Shown here piece by piece: positions 16,875 to 25,131 of a stretch of 64,000 nt of DNA. The notes under the pieces were generated by a model. The model had not been told where the DNA came from. It saw only the letters and a list, made by a program, of their open reading frames with translations, and did not search any database. The DNA comes from Alicyclobacillus acidiphilus NBRC 100859 (lineage in GTDB: Bacteria; Bacillota; Bacilli; Alicyclobacillales; Alicyclobacillaceae), in assembly GCF_001544355.1 (NCBI RefSeq), contig NZ_BCQI01000009.1:1-64000 (forward strand). Reading direction: 5' to 3'. Within the stretch, counting starts at the first letter, position 1. Each line of letters starts with the position of its first letter. The translations under genes were made by a program, and so were the position numbers.

Positions 16875-17412
16875 CGGACAGCGCGAGCAGGATGAACAAT
16901 GCCATCGGCGATCCCGACAGACCGCTCAAGATGGCTCCGCCTAGGGTGAAAGCCGTAAACCCGCCGAGGGCGAGGTAGAAGTTCGACGTGCGACCGGCAG
17001 CGGTGGATCGAAGAGACGCTGAGGTCCCATCCTGAGAGACGCCGGAGGCTTGAAAGCCTTTCGCGTTGTCCGTGGATTTCGGCTGCCCGGACGGTCCTCG
17101 CAGGCTCGAATCGTAGATACCTCTCGTGTCTGGATTCGCGAGTGTGACATACGCAGCCAGTATGCGCTGGGTCTGCCGCTGCGCCAATTCGCGGTTCGGA
17201 TGAACGTCAGGGTGCCAGATCTTAATGGATCGTTTGTATGCGGATTTGATGTCAGATGGCGATGCGTCATAGGGAAGGCCAAGCACGTCATAATGTGTCA
17301 GTGGCAGATCTGAGCCGCATTGCCCACAACGGCATTCAACGCCTCGGGCCATCTGAACACGATTGACGGTATGGCACGACGCGCATCGCTTGAGGACAGT
17401 CGTTTCACCCAC
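16819..17412 (-). CDS. J-domain protein with zinc ribbon and C-terminal membrane segments
   Basis: About 197 aa. Residues about 8-30 carry a Cys-rich ribbon (CASCHTVNRV then CRCGQCG). The J domain follows (YDVLGLPYDASPSDIKSAYKRS) with the catalytic HPD in WHPDVHPN, so it should stimulate a DnaK-type ATPase. After a Ser-rich linker, two hydrophobic segments near the C-terminus anchor it in the membrane. GTG at 17412 is chosen because AAGGAG lies upstream; an ATG at 17469 in frame has no ribosome binding site. It is not the housekeeping DnaJ, being short and lacking the substrate-binding region. Client unknown. Confidence 0.82.
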   Translation of the reverse strand: MGETTVLKRCASCHTVNRVQMARGVECRCGQCGSDLPLTHYDVLGLPYDASPSDIKSAYKRSIKIWHPDVHPNRELAQRQTQRILAAYVTLANPDTRGIYDSSLRGPSGQPKSTDNAKGFQASGVSQDGTSASLRSTAAGRTSNFYLALGGFTAFTLGGAILSGLSGSPMALFILLALSVIGAVQLLVRLFHEGAGS

Positions 17413-17509
17413 GGCCAGCCACACTCCTTGTATTCCGCCTCGACTGGGACACACGCCCAATTGTACCATGGGATTGTCTGCACGTTAACAAAATCGCCAC
17501 ATCGGTCAC

Positions 17510-17538
17510 TTGACTGACTTACATCATTGTATTAAATA
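17510..17538 (+). promoter_or_regulatory. Candidate promoter of the efflux operon
   Basis: TTGACT at 17510-17515 and TAAATA at 17533-17538 with a 17-base spacer. CATTGTA (17525-17531) and TACAATG (17555-17561) form an inverted repeat across the start region, as in MarR-type operators; no MarR gene is adjacent. Confidence 0.45.
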
Positions 17539-17626
17539 TACATAGACTAAATAGTACAATGTCTAAACAGCTATTATCCATGATTCTACACATCATGCGA
17601 GAGCACGCATCGTAGGGGGAAGAGAA

Positions 17627-18286
17627 TTGAACACAGGAAACAGTTACCGCCGCCTGATCACTATCCAGATCATCGTCATCATTGTCGTGATCGCAGCCGC
17701 CCTCACAGGTTACTACTTCTACAACCAGTCCACGCTCTATCTCAAGACGGACGATGCGCAGGTGAGTGGAACGCAGATTGTGATTTCGTCGCCCGCGACA
17801 GGAAAGATCACCAATTGGCAAGGCAATTTCGGAAACACGTTCTCCTCTGGAGCTACCATTGCCGATGTCGAAACGCAAGAAGGCAACAAAGTGGTCGACA
17901 TCCCCATCAAGACTCCGGCGGCTGGCACCATCGTGCAATCGGACGCCATGAACAACGAGTACGTGGCGGCAGGTACGCCGCTTGCTTACGCGTATGACAT
18001 GAACCACTTGGATATCGTCGCGAATATCAAGGAAACCGAGATCAACGATGTGAAGGTTGGTCAACAGGTCGACGTCTATGTGGCGGGCCAGTCGGGATCC
18101 CTGTCCGGCACCGTGAGTCAGATTGGCCTCGCGACGGCCAGCACGTTCTCGCTGCTCCCGACGCAAAGCACGACAGCCGACTACACGAAGGTCACGCAAG
18201 TCGTTCCGGTGACGATCTCGCTGCAAAGTACAGCTGGAAGCGGCCTGAGGCCCGGTATGAGCGCAACCGTCCGGATTCACAAGTAA
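17627..18286 (+). CDS. HlyD/EmrA-type membrane fusion protein
   Basis: 219 aa periplasm-facing adaptor of a drug efflux pump. One N-terminal membrane anchor (IVIIVVIAAALTGYYFYNQ) is followed by a biotinyl-lipoyl-like core (DDAQVSGTQIVISSPATGKI, IPIKTPAAGTIVQSDAMNNEYVAAGTPLAYAYD) and a C-terminal beta-barrel ending in LRPGMSATVRI. The long coiled coil of Gram-negative EmrA is missing, as expected for a single-membrane cell. The TTG start has AGGGGGA upstream. It lies 12 bases before the transporter gene, so they form one operon. Confidence 0.9.
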   Translation: MNTGNSYRRLITIQIIVIIVVIAAALTGYYFYNQSTLYLKTDDAQVSGTQIVISSPATGKITNWQGNFGNTFSSGATIADVETQEGNKVVDIPIKTPAAGTIVQSDAMNNEYVAAGTPLAYAYDMNHLDIVANIKETEINDVKVGQQVDVYVAGQSGSLSGTVSQIGLATASTFSLLPTQSTTADYTKVTQVVPVTISLQSTAGSGLRPGMSATVRIHK

Positions 18287-18298
18287 GGGGGGACTTCG

Positions 18299-20086
18299 AT
18301 GTCGAATGACACGCTAGTGCCCGCCAACCAGGCAGCCGGTACCGCAGCGCTGTCGGCGCAGACCAATCTGCCGCCCGCTGAGGAATCGCCGCAAGCGCAT
18401 CGTCTGCCTATTATGATCACACTTGTGTTTGGCATGTTCATCGCGATTCTCAACCAGACGCTGTTGAATGTCGCTTTACCGCACCTGATGTCTTCGTTCA
18501 ACGTCACCGCCGACACGGTGCAATGGCTGACGACGGCGTACATGCTGACGAACGGCGTGTTGATTCCCATCACCGCCTTTTTGATGGGGACATTCTCGAC
18601 GCGTCAACTGTTCATCTCCGCAATGTCGTGCTTTACGATTGGTACATTCATTTGTTCGATCGCGCCGACGTTTTCGATCATGGTTATCGGCCGAGTGGTT
18701 CAGGCTGCGGGATCGGCCATCATGATCCCGTTGGTCATGACCGTGATCCTGGAGCTCTTTCCGATTGAGCAGCGCGGCCGGGCCATGGGCACGATGGCCA
18801 TCGCAATGTTTTTCGCGCCAGCGATTGGCCCGACCTTGTCCGGCTGGATGATCATGCACTGGTCGTGGCGTTTGCTGTTCGACGTGGTGATTCCGCTCGG
18901 CGTGATCGACGTGCTGCTGGGCGTCTTTTTGCTCAGGAACGTATCCAAGCCAGCCCGACCCAAATTTGAAGGCACTGGCATGGTATTGTCGCTCGTCGCC
19001 TTCTTCTGCTTGCTGTACGCGTTGAGCGAGGCAGGCAGCAAAGGCTGGGGGGACACCGCTGTACGTCTGTCGCTGATCATTGGCGCGGTGTTTTTGGTTC
19101 TGTTTGTCATTCGCGAATTGACCTGCAAAGAGCCCATGTTGAATCTGCGCGTGTTCAGATACGGGATGTTCTCGTTGACGACGGTGATTGGCGCGCTCAT
19201 CAACATGTCGATGTACGGTGGTATGATTTTGACGCCGATTTACATGCAGAATATCCGTGGCTTTTCGGCGTTGCAGTCAGGCGTGGTCATGTTGCCCGGA
19301 GCGATTTTGATGGGTCTGATGTCGCCCATCTCCGGAGCTTTGTTTGACAAGCTGGGTGCCCGTCCGCTGGCGTTGGTCGGCCTCGGGATCACCATCGGTT
19401 CAACGTACGAGTTTACGCTGCTCAACGATTCGACGACATACGGCCACATCATGCTGCTGTACACCATCCGCATGCTTGGCATGTCGCTGCTGATGATGAC
19501 GGTGCAGACGGCAGGCATGAACCAGTTGCCACGGGAACTGTACCGGCATGGGACCTCGGCGTCGAATACGGCGCGCACCATTGCTTCGTCCATCGGCACG
19601 GCCATCTTGGTGACGGTCATGACCAGCCGGACGAAGGTTCACTACGAAGAGTTTCGCGACACCATGACGTCGACGAATTCGTACGTCAACGGGATGTTTC
19701 ACGAACTGACCCAGTATTTCGCCACGCAACTGCATGGTTCCATCGCCAACGGGACCATCGCCGCGAGGCAGGTGCTGTACGATCTCGCCGAACAACAATC
19801 CACCATCTACGGCATCAACGACGCCTTCTGGTGGGCCACGATTGGCACAGCCATCGCGTTTGTGCTGTCGTTCTTCATCCGCCATATCAAGCAGCCCGCG
19901 ATGGCTGCGGCAGGCGCAGCTTCAGGTGGTGCGGCGGCGAGTGCGGTGACGCCGGGATCGGAAGCTGCTTCCGGGCAGAACGTCACTGACGCGATCCAAG
20001 CTCCGGCGGAGGAAAGTCCATCGGATGGCGAGCCGGAACCGTTGGCTCAGGCTGAACAAGAAGTCGCCGCACACCAGGAGGGCTAG
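18299..20086 (+). CDS. MFS multidrug transporter, DHA2 (EmrB/QacA) family
   Basis: 595 aa with about 14 membrane helices, the size of DHA2 drug:proton antiporters. Family signatures are visible: LNQTLLNVALPHLM in helix 1 and GRVVQAAGSAIMIPLVMTVI with the helix-5 region. The C-terminal 60 residues after the last helix are a soluble Ala/Glu-rich tail (AAAGAASGGAAASAVTPG, ending AEQEVAAHQEG), which is not part of the usual fold. It pairs with the membrane fusion protein upstream. Its last five codons start the 93-bp segment that is repeated at 21922. Substrates cannot be predicted. Confidence 0.93.
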   Translation: MSNDTLVPANQAAGTAALSAQTNLPPAEESPQAHRLPIMITLVFGMFIAILNQTLLNVALPHLMSSFNVTADTVQWLTTAYMLTNGVLIPITAFLMGTFSTRQLFISAMSCFTIGTFICSIAPTFSIMVIGRVVQAAGSAIMIPLVMTVILELFPIEQRGRAMGTMAIAMFFAPAIGPTLSGWMIMHWSWRLLFDVVIPLGVIDVLLGVFLLRNVSKPARPKFEGTGMVLSLVAFFCLLYALSEAGSKGWGDTAVRLSLIIGAVFLVLFVIRELTCKEPMLNLRVFRYGMFSLTTVIGALINMSMYGGMILTPIYMQNIRGFSALQSGVVMLPGAILMGLMSPISGALFDKLGARPLALVGLGITIGSTYEFTLLNDSTTYGHIMLLYTIRMLGMSLLMMTVQTAGMNQLPRELYRHGTSASNTARTIASSIGTAILVTVMTSRTKVHYEEFRDTMTSTNSYVNGMFHELTQYFATQLHGSIANGTIAARQVLYDLAEQQSTIYGINDAFWWATIGTAIAFVLSFFIRHIKQPAMAAAGAASGGAAASAVTPGSEAASGQNVTDAIQAPAEESPSDGEPEPLAQAEQEVAAHQEG

Positions 20087-20164
20087 TTCGATTCGAGCAT
20101 GCATGACAAGTTTTTTCGAGGGACTGTCCGCTTCACCATGGAAGCGGGCAGTCCTTTTCTGTGT
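20072..20164 (+). repeat. 93-bp direct repeat, copy 1 (end of DHA2 gene plus terminator)
   Basis: Identical base for base to 21922-22014, 1850 bases downstream. This copy contains the last codons and stop of the DHA2 transporter gene and its terminator. Confidence 0.95.
20121..20158 (+). terminator. Terminator of the efflux operon
   Basis: GGACTG-T-CCGCTTC pairs with GAAGCGG-G-CAGTCC around a short ACCATG loop, followed by TTTT. An identical copy is at 21971-22008. Confidence 0.9.
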
Positions 20165-21070
20165 CACATCTGTTGGATATCGTCCACACCATCACGGACG
20201 AGCGAGTTTCCACCCCTTGTTGGTGTTTGGCTTACTCACTGGTCGTCGTCTCTATGATGAGTTGCGCCCTGGTGACGCCCATACATAAGATGGATTTGCG
20301 GATTTCTACCAGTTCAAACTGCAGTGGACCAAACGCATCGCACGGTTGGCGCAAGCGCCAAATCTCCTTTGGCACTGAGTCACAGAGAGTGATTGGGAAC
20401 ATGGTGGCGTTACATCGATGATGTATCAGGCAACATCCGGGGACAAACCTCGGCGGAGCGTGATTTTTAGGTCGAAGACATTGGCCTCCAAGAGTGCCTG
20501 CGTGCGATTGGCTCTGGGAATACGAGACGACTGCCACAACGTTTGACTGGAGCGACGGGGATGTGTGGTATTTCTGTAAATTTTGGGGTAACGCCGAGAA
20601 TCACATCAAGGAAGTCCAATATGGATTTGCCATCGACCAGTTCTCTAGCCAATGTCAACAAAGCGCCGCAAGGTCTGGAGCTACTTGCGTATCATCTACT
20701 CCTGCTGGACAAGCGTCGCGATTTAACCGGGTGGGAGACAGTGAGTGGACCGCCGGACGGCTCCGATGAAGACTATGCTACCTGCCCGGGATACTAGCGC
20801 GCCATGTACGCCAGTGGAGTACTCGTCAGCCAGTGTATGCAAAGCATCGGTCGTCGATTATGTTTCGTGCTGTCAAGGAGATTTTTTTCCAATTGAAAAA
20901 GTGGAGGTCATAGCCTGGCCTGGAGAGGCGGTATCATTCCTCAAGTTCCATACCATGATTTCGTCGTGTCCGCTAACAAATCAACCGAATACCGAAAAAC
21001 ACCTCGGTCAATGACCTCAATCACCTAACCGTCGAAATCCGAGTTGACATGTTTTGGAGTGGGTTTCGCG
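20165..21070. other. 906 bases without a supportable gene
   Basis: Only short frames broken by stops are present. A few stretches have coding-like composition in different frames (for example GFADFYQFKLQWTKRIARLAQ around 20291-20353 on the plus strand), consistent with decayed coding DNA, but none could be assigned. No transposase signature or terminal inverted repeat was recognised. Confidence 0.5.
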
Positions 21071-21409
21071 TCATTTTGTTGACCTTACCCCTTTAGAGAC
21101 TATCTTCACTGCATTTCCTTTCCCTACCTGTTCATGCACGAGTTCTTCATCTATAAAAACACGTAGTCTATATGGCCGGATTCCTCCCAATATTAGTTTT
21201 CTCCGTTGTTCAATTCGTACTTTATGCACCTCAGAACTGCCTACTTCGAATGTGTATGATTTAGTCAGCTTGAAAGAGAAGAGACGAAAATCACTAATGA
21301 TTCTTATTCCATCAACGTCGATGTAGACTGTCCCCAAGTTTTGATTAAAATCATATAAAACTTTGTGAATTTCCGTATTCCCGACTTCAAACGAAAATAC
21401 CATCAGCAT
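21071..21409 (-). CDS. Conserved-looking beta-rich hypothetical protein, low GC
   Basis: 112 aa, no signal peptide. It contains two related segments, FEVGNTEIHKVLYDFNQNLG near the N-terminus and FEVGSSEVHKVRIEQRRKL in the second half, each followed by a VYIDVDG or RVFIDEELV strand pair, indicating a beta-sandwich made of two repeats, loosely like FAIM1-type folds (a weak comparison from memory). The DNA is clearly AT-richer than its neighbours, a sign of transfer. Start ATG 21409 (alternative 21403). Its leader contains a long inverted repeat and a TATAAT. It is the only intact gene in the rearranged zone. Confidence 0.7.
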   Translation of the reverse strand: MLMVFSFEVGNTEIHKVLYDFNQNLGTVYIDVDGIRIISDFRLFSFKLTKSYTFEVGSSEVHKVRIEQRRKLILGGIRPYRLRVFIDEELVHEQVGKGNAVKIVSKGVRSTK

Positions 21410-21431
21410 CGCCCCATCTTAGAGTGGCTTT

Positions 21432-21495
21432 AGGCGAACCTGTTGTAGAACAGGCTCTCAATCGAAAAGAGGGGTGTCATCTAAATGGTTCGCCT
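21432..21495 (-). promoter_or_regulatory. Inverted repeat in the leader of the low-GC gene
   Basis: AGGCGAACC (21432-21440) is complementary to GGTTCGCCT (21487-21495); inside it CCTGTT-GTAG-AACAGG forms a second hairpin. On the minus strand a TATAAT lies just upstream (complement of 21501-21507), so the structure would be at the 5' end of the transcript. It could be an operator or an RNA control element. Confidence 0.45.
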
Positions 21496-21767
21496 TTATC
21501 ATTATAACCGGAAGAGTGAAAGGGTTTGTTAAATATTTCCCCAAAACACTTGATTAACTTGTGCTAAGCCCAAACATGCCAAAATTTCATGTTCAGAGGA
21601 GGGATGTCCCCCCTCTGAGAAAACGAAGTGGTTGTTTCAGCCAACGCTTGGGGAACACTCATGAGTGATGAGCCAACGACGACAAGACTTGTCGTCGCAC
21701 CGATAGCCCACTTGAGAATAGTCAGTGTAAATACCATCTCTCATCATAATATGGAGTGCGTTTGACA
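21496..21767. other. Intergenic stretch with two hairpins
   Basis: No gene seen. TCAGAGGAGGG (21593-21603) pairs with CCCCCCTCTGA (21608-21618) with one mismatch, and CGACGACAA (21677-21685) pairs perfectly with TTGTCGTCG (21689-21697). Neither has a T run on the plus strand. Confidence 0.5.
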
Positions 21768-21925
21768 GATGCGGCATCTGTGGTTGCTACTGGTACCCGC
21801 GGCCTATCCGCGGTGTCGGTCATCTATTCCGTCACGATGGTCAACGCAAATCACACTCTTTGGGAGCGCGTCGTCAGAATCGCAGTGACAGGCTTTGTGG
21901 GCATTGGGAGAGCCATCTGTCCACC
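21768..21925 (+). pseudogene. Fragment of an MFS transporter related to the gene at 22158
   Basis: The frame here reads VIYSVTMVNANHT and VTGFVGIGRAICP, matching VYSVTMVYANHT and VTGFAGIGGAVCP in the transporter downstream (23040-23205). Similarity is good from about 21812 and weaker, with indels, back to about 21768. It stops abruptly at CTGTCCA, where the 93-bp repeat begins. No start codon context or further transporter sequence is present, so it is a remnant. Confidence 0.8.
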
Positions 21926-22014
21926 AGGAGGGCTAGTTCGATTCGAGCATGCATGACAAGTTTTTTCGAGGGACTGTCCGCTTCACCATGGAAGCGGGCA
22001 GTCCTTTTCTGTGT
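21922..22014 (+). repeat. 93-bp direct repeat, copy 2
   Basis: Exact copy of 20072-20164, including the last codons of the DHA2 gene and the whole terminator. It is fused to the MFS fragment on its left and followed by the promoter region of the intact MFS gene on its right. Confidence 0.95.
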
Positions 22015-22157
22015 TATCGCCCGCGTTTCTGCGTGAAGTCGATGCCAAGGCGACATATCTCGTGTAAACTGGCTTTGGGCTGAGATGATACACATTCGCC
22101 GGACAGTATGATGAAGGTCCGGATCGATAGACGACCGTCCATGGGACGAGGGGGAAC

Positions 22158-23366
22158 ATGAGCTTGAATCGATTTCTCTGGGCCTCATACGGCATGTATG
22201 GCTTGGGGGGTATGACCAGCGTGTTCTTCGGGGCCATCATGCCGGAATTGCTGGCCCACTACCACGTGAATTACACCTCGGCAGGCTTACTGATTCTCCT
22301 TCAGTCAATCGGCTTCATGATTGGCGTGCCGATCACGGTACGCTGCATGAGTCGCACGCATTATCGCGTCATTCTGTCGTCTTCCGCGCTGGCGATTGTC
22401 GTTGCCCAGACAGGCATTCTCCTGCTGCCGAACTTCGTGTGGGTGCAGTGCCTCGTGATTGTCAACGGAGCTGGCGCGTCGGCTTTGGAGACAGCGGTCG
22501 CTTCGTACATCATGGAGATGTTCGTCGGGCGGCGCGCAGGCATGATGAGTCGGCTGGAAGTCGCGTTTGGTCTCGGCGCCCTGGTGATGCCGGCTGTGTC
22601 CAGCGGATTCATCGCCATGAACCTTTGGCGGCTGTCGTCGCTGCTTGTGGCGATCTTTGCCTTCGTGTTGGCGATGGTCTGGATGACCATGACTTCGGCG
22701 TTACCGGCGTCGAGTGTCGGCAAGCACGCAGAGGAGCGCAGCACGCCTCCTCCCGTGTTTCGCGGCGTCGCGTCGAAATATGCCGTTCTCTCGCTGTTTC
22801 TCCTCATGATTCTCGTGTACGTGGGCGTCGAAGGAAGTTTGAACGGATTTCTTCCGAGTATCGTCACCACGTATCTGAAAACCAGGCCTGGTATCGCGGC
22901 GCTCAGCACGTCCGTGTTTTGGATCGCGATGGTCGTCGGCCGGACCGCAATTGGTTGGATCGTTCGACGCGTAGCTTACCAAATCTATCTGCTTGGCAGC
23001 GTGGCGGCGGGGATTGGTTGCCTTCTGCTGTTCAGTCAAGCGCGGAGTCTGGTTGCCGCGTACGCGACCATATTTGGACTTGGTCTCGCGATGTCGGCCG
23101 TCTATTCCGTCACGATGGTCTACGCGAATCACACGTTTCCCGGCATGGAGCGTTTTGTCACCAGCGCGGTGACGGGCTTTGCCGGCATTGGTGGAGCCGT
23201 CTGTCCAGCGATTGTCGGCTACGCCATGGACCACATCTTGCCTGGGCAGGTCTTGTGGCTGATCCTTGCGTTCGTCGTGACGCTGTTTGTCGTGCTCGCC
23301 GTCATTGTGGGGTGCATTTCTCTCGTTCGGCATCGCCGACGCGCGGGAACCGTGAATATCGTCTGA
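22158..23366 (+). CDS. MFS transporter
   Basis: 402 aa with 12 predicted helices. The N-terminus (YGMYGLGGMTSVFFGAIMPELLAHYHV) and FGLGALVMPAVSSGFIAM resemble sugar/fucose-permease-like (FHS) MFS proteins, but substrate is not clear. GAGGGGG lies just before the ATG. It starts a run of same-strand genes with an APH-like kinase (15 bases downstream), a VOC protein and a GNAT remnant, a set that looks like a resistance or detoxification group. A partial second copy of its C-terminal region lies at 21768. Confidence 0.88.
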   Translation: MSLNRFLWASYGMYGLGGMTSVFFGAIMPELLAHYHVNYTSAGLLILLQSIGFMIGVPITVRCMSRTHYRVILSSSALAIVVAQTGILLLPNFVWVQCLVIVNGAGASALETAVASYIMEMFVGRRAGMMSRLEVAFGLGALVMPAVSSGFIAMNLWRLSSLLVAIFAFVLAMVWMTMTSALPASSVGKHAEERSTPPPVFRGVASKYAVLSLFLLMILVYVGVEGSLNGFLPSIVTTYLKTRPGIAALSTSVFWIAMVVGRTAIGWIVRRVAYQIYLLGSVAAGIGCLLLFSQARSLVAAYATIFGLGLAMSAVYSVTMVYANHTFPGMERFVTSAVTGFAGIGGAVCPAIVGYAMDHILPGQVLWLILAFVVTLFVVLAVIVGCISLVRHRRRAGTVNIV

Positions 23367-23381
23367 GAGGAGATGTGTCGC

Positions 23382-24350
23382 ATGCCGTTCGAATGGGACG
23401 CGGACATTGCCGTCGATGAGCGGCTGCTTCGGCGCCTCCTTGGGCGTCAATTCCCATGGCTTGCCATCGAGCACGTGGAGCCGCTTGAGTCCGGGTGGGA
23501 CAACGCCGTGTTCGCCGTCAACCAGCAATACGTCTTTCGCCTTCCTCGGAGGCATATCGCCGTTCCGCTGATGGAGGCGGAAATTCAACTGCTCCCATGG
23601 CTGGCGCCGCACTTGCCGTGTGCTGTTCCCGTGCCGCACATCGTGGGACGGCCGAGCGACGATTATCCTTTCTCTTTTGCAGGCTACACCCGCATCCATG
23701 GACATCCACCCTATCATGCCGATTCCGACCCGCCCGCCCGCTCATCCATCGCGCGGGCGTTTGGGTCGTTTCTCCAATCGCTTCATTCCGTGTCCATCGG
23801 GGAAGCGATGGCGCACGGCATCGCGATCGAAGATTCCATTGGTCGCATGGACTTGCGCAAACGCATACCGCTCTTGCTGGACAAGGTGGAGCAGGCGTGC
23901 GGCATGGGGTATTTCGACGGGCGGGAGCAACTCGTTCATCGCGTTCACGCCCTCATCGACGCATTGCAACGTCTGCCATCTGATCCACCACCGCGGGCTG
24001 TCGTCCACGGTGACTTGAACTTCCGCAACTTCCTCGTCGACGAGGCCGGGGTGTTGAGCGGCGTGATCGATTGGGGGGACGCGCACATCGGCGATCCCGC
24101 CGTCGACCTGTCGATCATCTTCAGCTTCTGTCCCCCTGCCGCCCGGCCTCCGTTTTTCGAAGTCTATGGGGCAGTCTCTCCGGAGATGGAGTTGCGGGCA
24201 CGGTTCCGCGCGCTGTACGTCAGCCTGATGGTGTTGCTATACGCGCACGAGATTGGACAAGCGCGCCAAGTTCGAGAGTCGCTGCTCGGCATCGCGAACG
24301 CGCTCGACGCCAACGCGCAATCTGACAGCGGGTTTCCGCATTCCGATTGA
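23382..24350 (+). CDS. Aminoglycoside phosphotransferase (APH)-family kinase
   Basis: 322 aa soluble small-molecule kinase. The catalytic loop is VVHGDLNFRNFLVDE and the metal-binding motif is VIDWGDAHIGDPAVDLS, both complete. The N-lobe has ESGWDNAVFAVNQQYVFRLPRR with the ATP-binding Arg/Lys region. The ATG at 23382 has GAGGAG 9 bases upstream. Members phosphorylate aminoglycosides, macrolides, or ordinary metabolites; the fold alone does not show antibiotic resistance. It sits between an MFS transporter and a VOC protein, both also common in resistance gene groups. Confidence 0.9.
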   Translation: MPFEWDADIAVDERLLRRLLGRQFPWLAIEHVEPLESGWDNAVFAVNQQYVFRLPRRHIAVPLMEAEIQLLPWLAPHLPCAVPVPHIVGRPSDDYPFSFAGYTRIHGHPPYHADSDPPARSSIARAFGSFLQSLHSVSIGEAMAHGIAIEDSIGRMDLRKRIPLLLDKVEQACGMGYFDGREQLVHRVHALIDALQRLPSDPPPRAVVHGDLNFRNFLVDEAGVLSGVIDWGDAHIGDPAVDLSIIFSFCPPAARPPFFEVYGAVSPEMELRARFRALYVSLMVLLYAHEIGQARQVRESLLGIANALDANAQSDSGFPHSD

Positions 24351-24369
24351 AAGCCTAGGAGGAACGCGA

Positions 24370-24783
24370 ATGCTTCACCATGTAGAAATCAACGTCTCCG
24401 ATTTGCGCCGAACCACGGCGTTTTGGGAATGGTTCCTCAAGGAACTCGGCTATACGCCATTTCAGGCTTGGCCGCAAGGGCGCAGCTGGAAATTCGGAGA
24501 GACTTACCTGGTCTTCGTCCAGACCGTGGACAAACATCTTGATATACCGTACCATCGCGGCCGAGTCGGGTTGAATCATTTGGCGTTCCATGCCGCCTCC
24601 CGCCAGCAGGTGGACGATATCACGGAACAACTGCGCGACAGAGGGATTTCCATTCTGTATGAAGACAGGCATCCATATGCAGGCGGCGGGGGTCACTACG
24701 CGGTCTATTTTGAAGATCCGGATCGGATCAAGGTGGAACTGGTGGCGCCGGGAGTGTCGGAGGCCACGGGGGCATTGGGGTGA
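24370..24783 (+). CDS. VOC-family (glyoxalase/bleomycin-resistance) protein
   Basis: 137 aa, single VOC module pair. MLHHVEINVSDLRRTTAFWEWFL begins with the first metal-ligand His (residue 4), GLNHLAFHA gives the second half, and YAVYFEDPDRIKVELVAP carries the Glu of the metal site. TAGGAGG precedes the ATG by 7 bases. It follows the APH-like kinase by 19 bases. VOC proteins include lyases, dioxygenases and drug-binding proteins; function here is unknown. Confidence 0.9.
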   Translation: MLHHVEINVSDLRRTTAFWEWFLKELGYTPFQAWPQGRSWKFGETYLVFVQTVDKHLDIPYHRGRVGLNHLAFHAASRQQVDDITEQLRDRGISILYEDRHPYAGGGGHYAVYFEDPDRIKVELVAPGVSEATGALG

Positions 24784-24799
24784 TCGGAGTGATCGGAAC

Positions 24800-25081
24800 A
24801 TGGACAGTGGCAATCAGCCATCGCCGCAGCCGAACAACCGCCTAATCGTCCGGAGCGCCGATCCGTCGGAAGCGCCTGTGCTCACGGACATCGCTTTTCG
24901 ATCCAAAGCGGTCTGGGGCTACGACGATCATTTCATGGAGCAGTGCCGCGACGAGTTAACCATTCGCCCGGATCCAAACGCTGAACCGTTTTATCTCGCG
25001 ATGGGCGCGCAGCGTGTGGGGGAGGTTCCGTCGGGATCGATCCCTGGCCGCATGCTTCCGCTTCTCCAGTACCTTCTATAG
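24800..25081 (+). pseudogene. GNAT acetyltransferase with internal in-frame deletion
   Basis: 93 codons from ATG to stop. Residues 1-53 (LIVRSADPSEAPVLTDIAFRSK, then VWGYDDHFMEQCRDELTI) match the first part of GNAT acetyltransferases. The frame then jumps directly to DPNAEPFYLAMGAQRVGEVPSGSIPGRMLP, the final strand-helix segment of the same family. The central part, including the acetyl-CoA binding loop (R/QxxGxG/A), is absent, so the product cannot be an active acetyltransferase. The rest is a full-length frame without stops, suggesting a recent deletion. It is the last gene of the 22158 group. Confidence 0.75.
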
Positions 25082-25131
25082 TCTACCGTCGCCACCTTCG
25101 CTCGCTCCGTTGCGTTCCGTGGTTCGCTTCG

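Noticed and set aside
17519-18280. 253-codon minus-strand frame
   Set aside because: Antisense to the membrane fusion protein gene; Arg/His/Asp-rich composition, no motif.
20083-20104. tRNA-like T-loop (GTTCGATTCGAGC)
   Set aside because: No acceptor, D or anticodon stems around it, and the segment covers the end of the DHA2 gene.
20165-21070. Insertion sequence remnant
   Set aside because: No transposase motif, terminal inverted repeats or target duplication could be found; left as unassigned decayed DNA.
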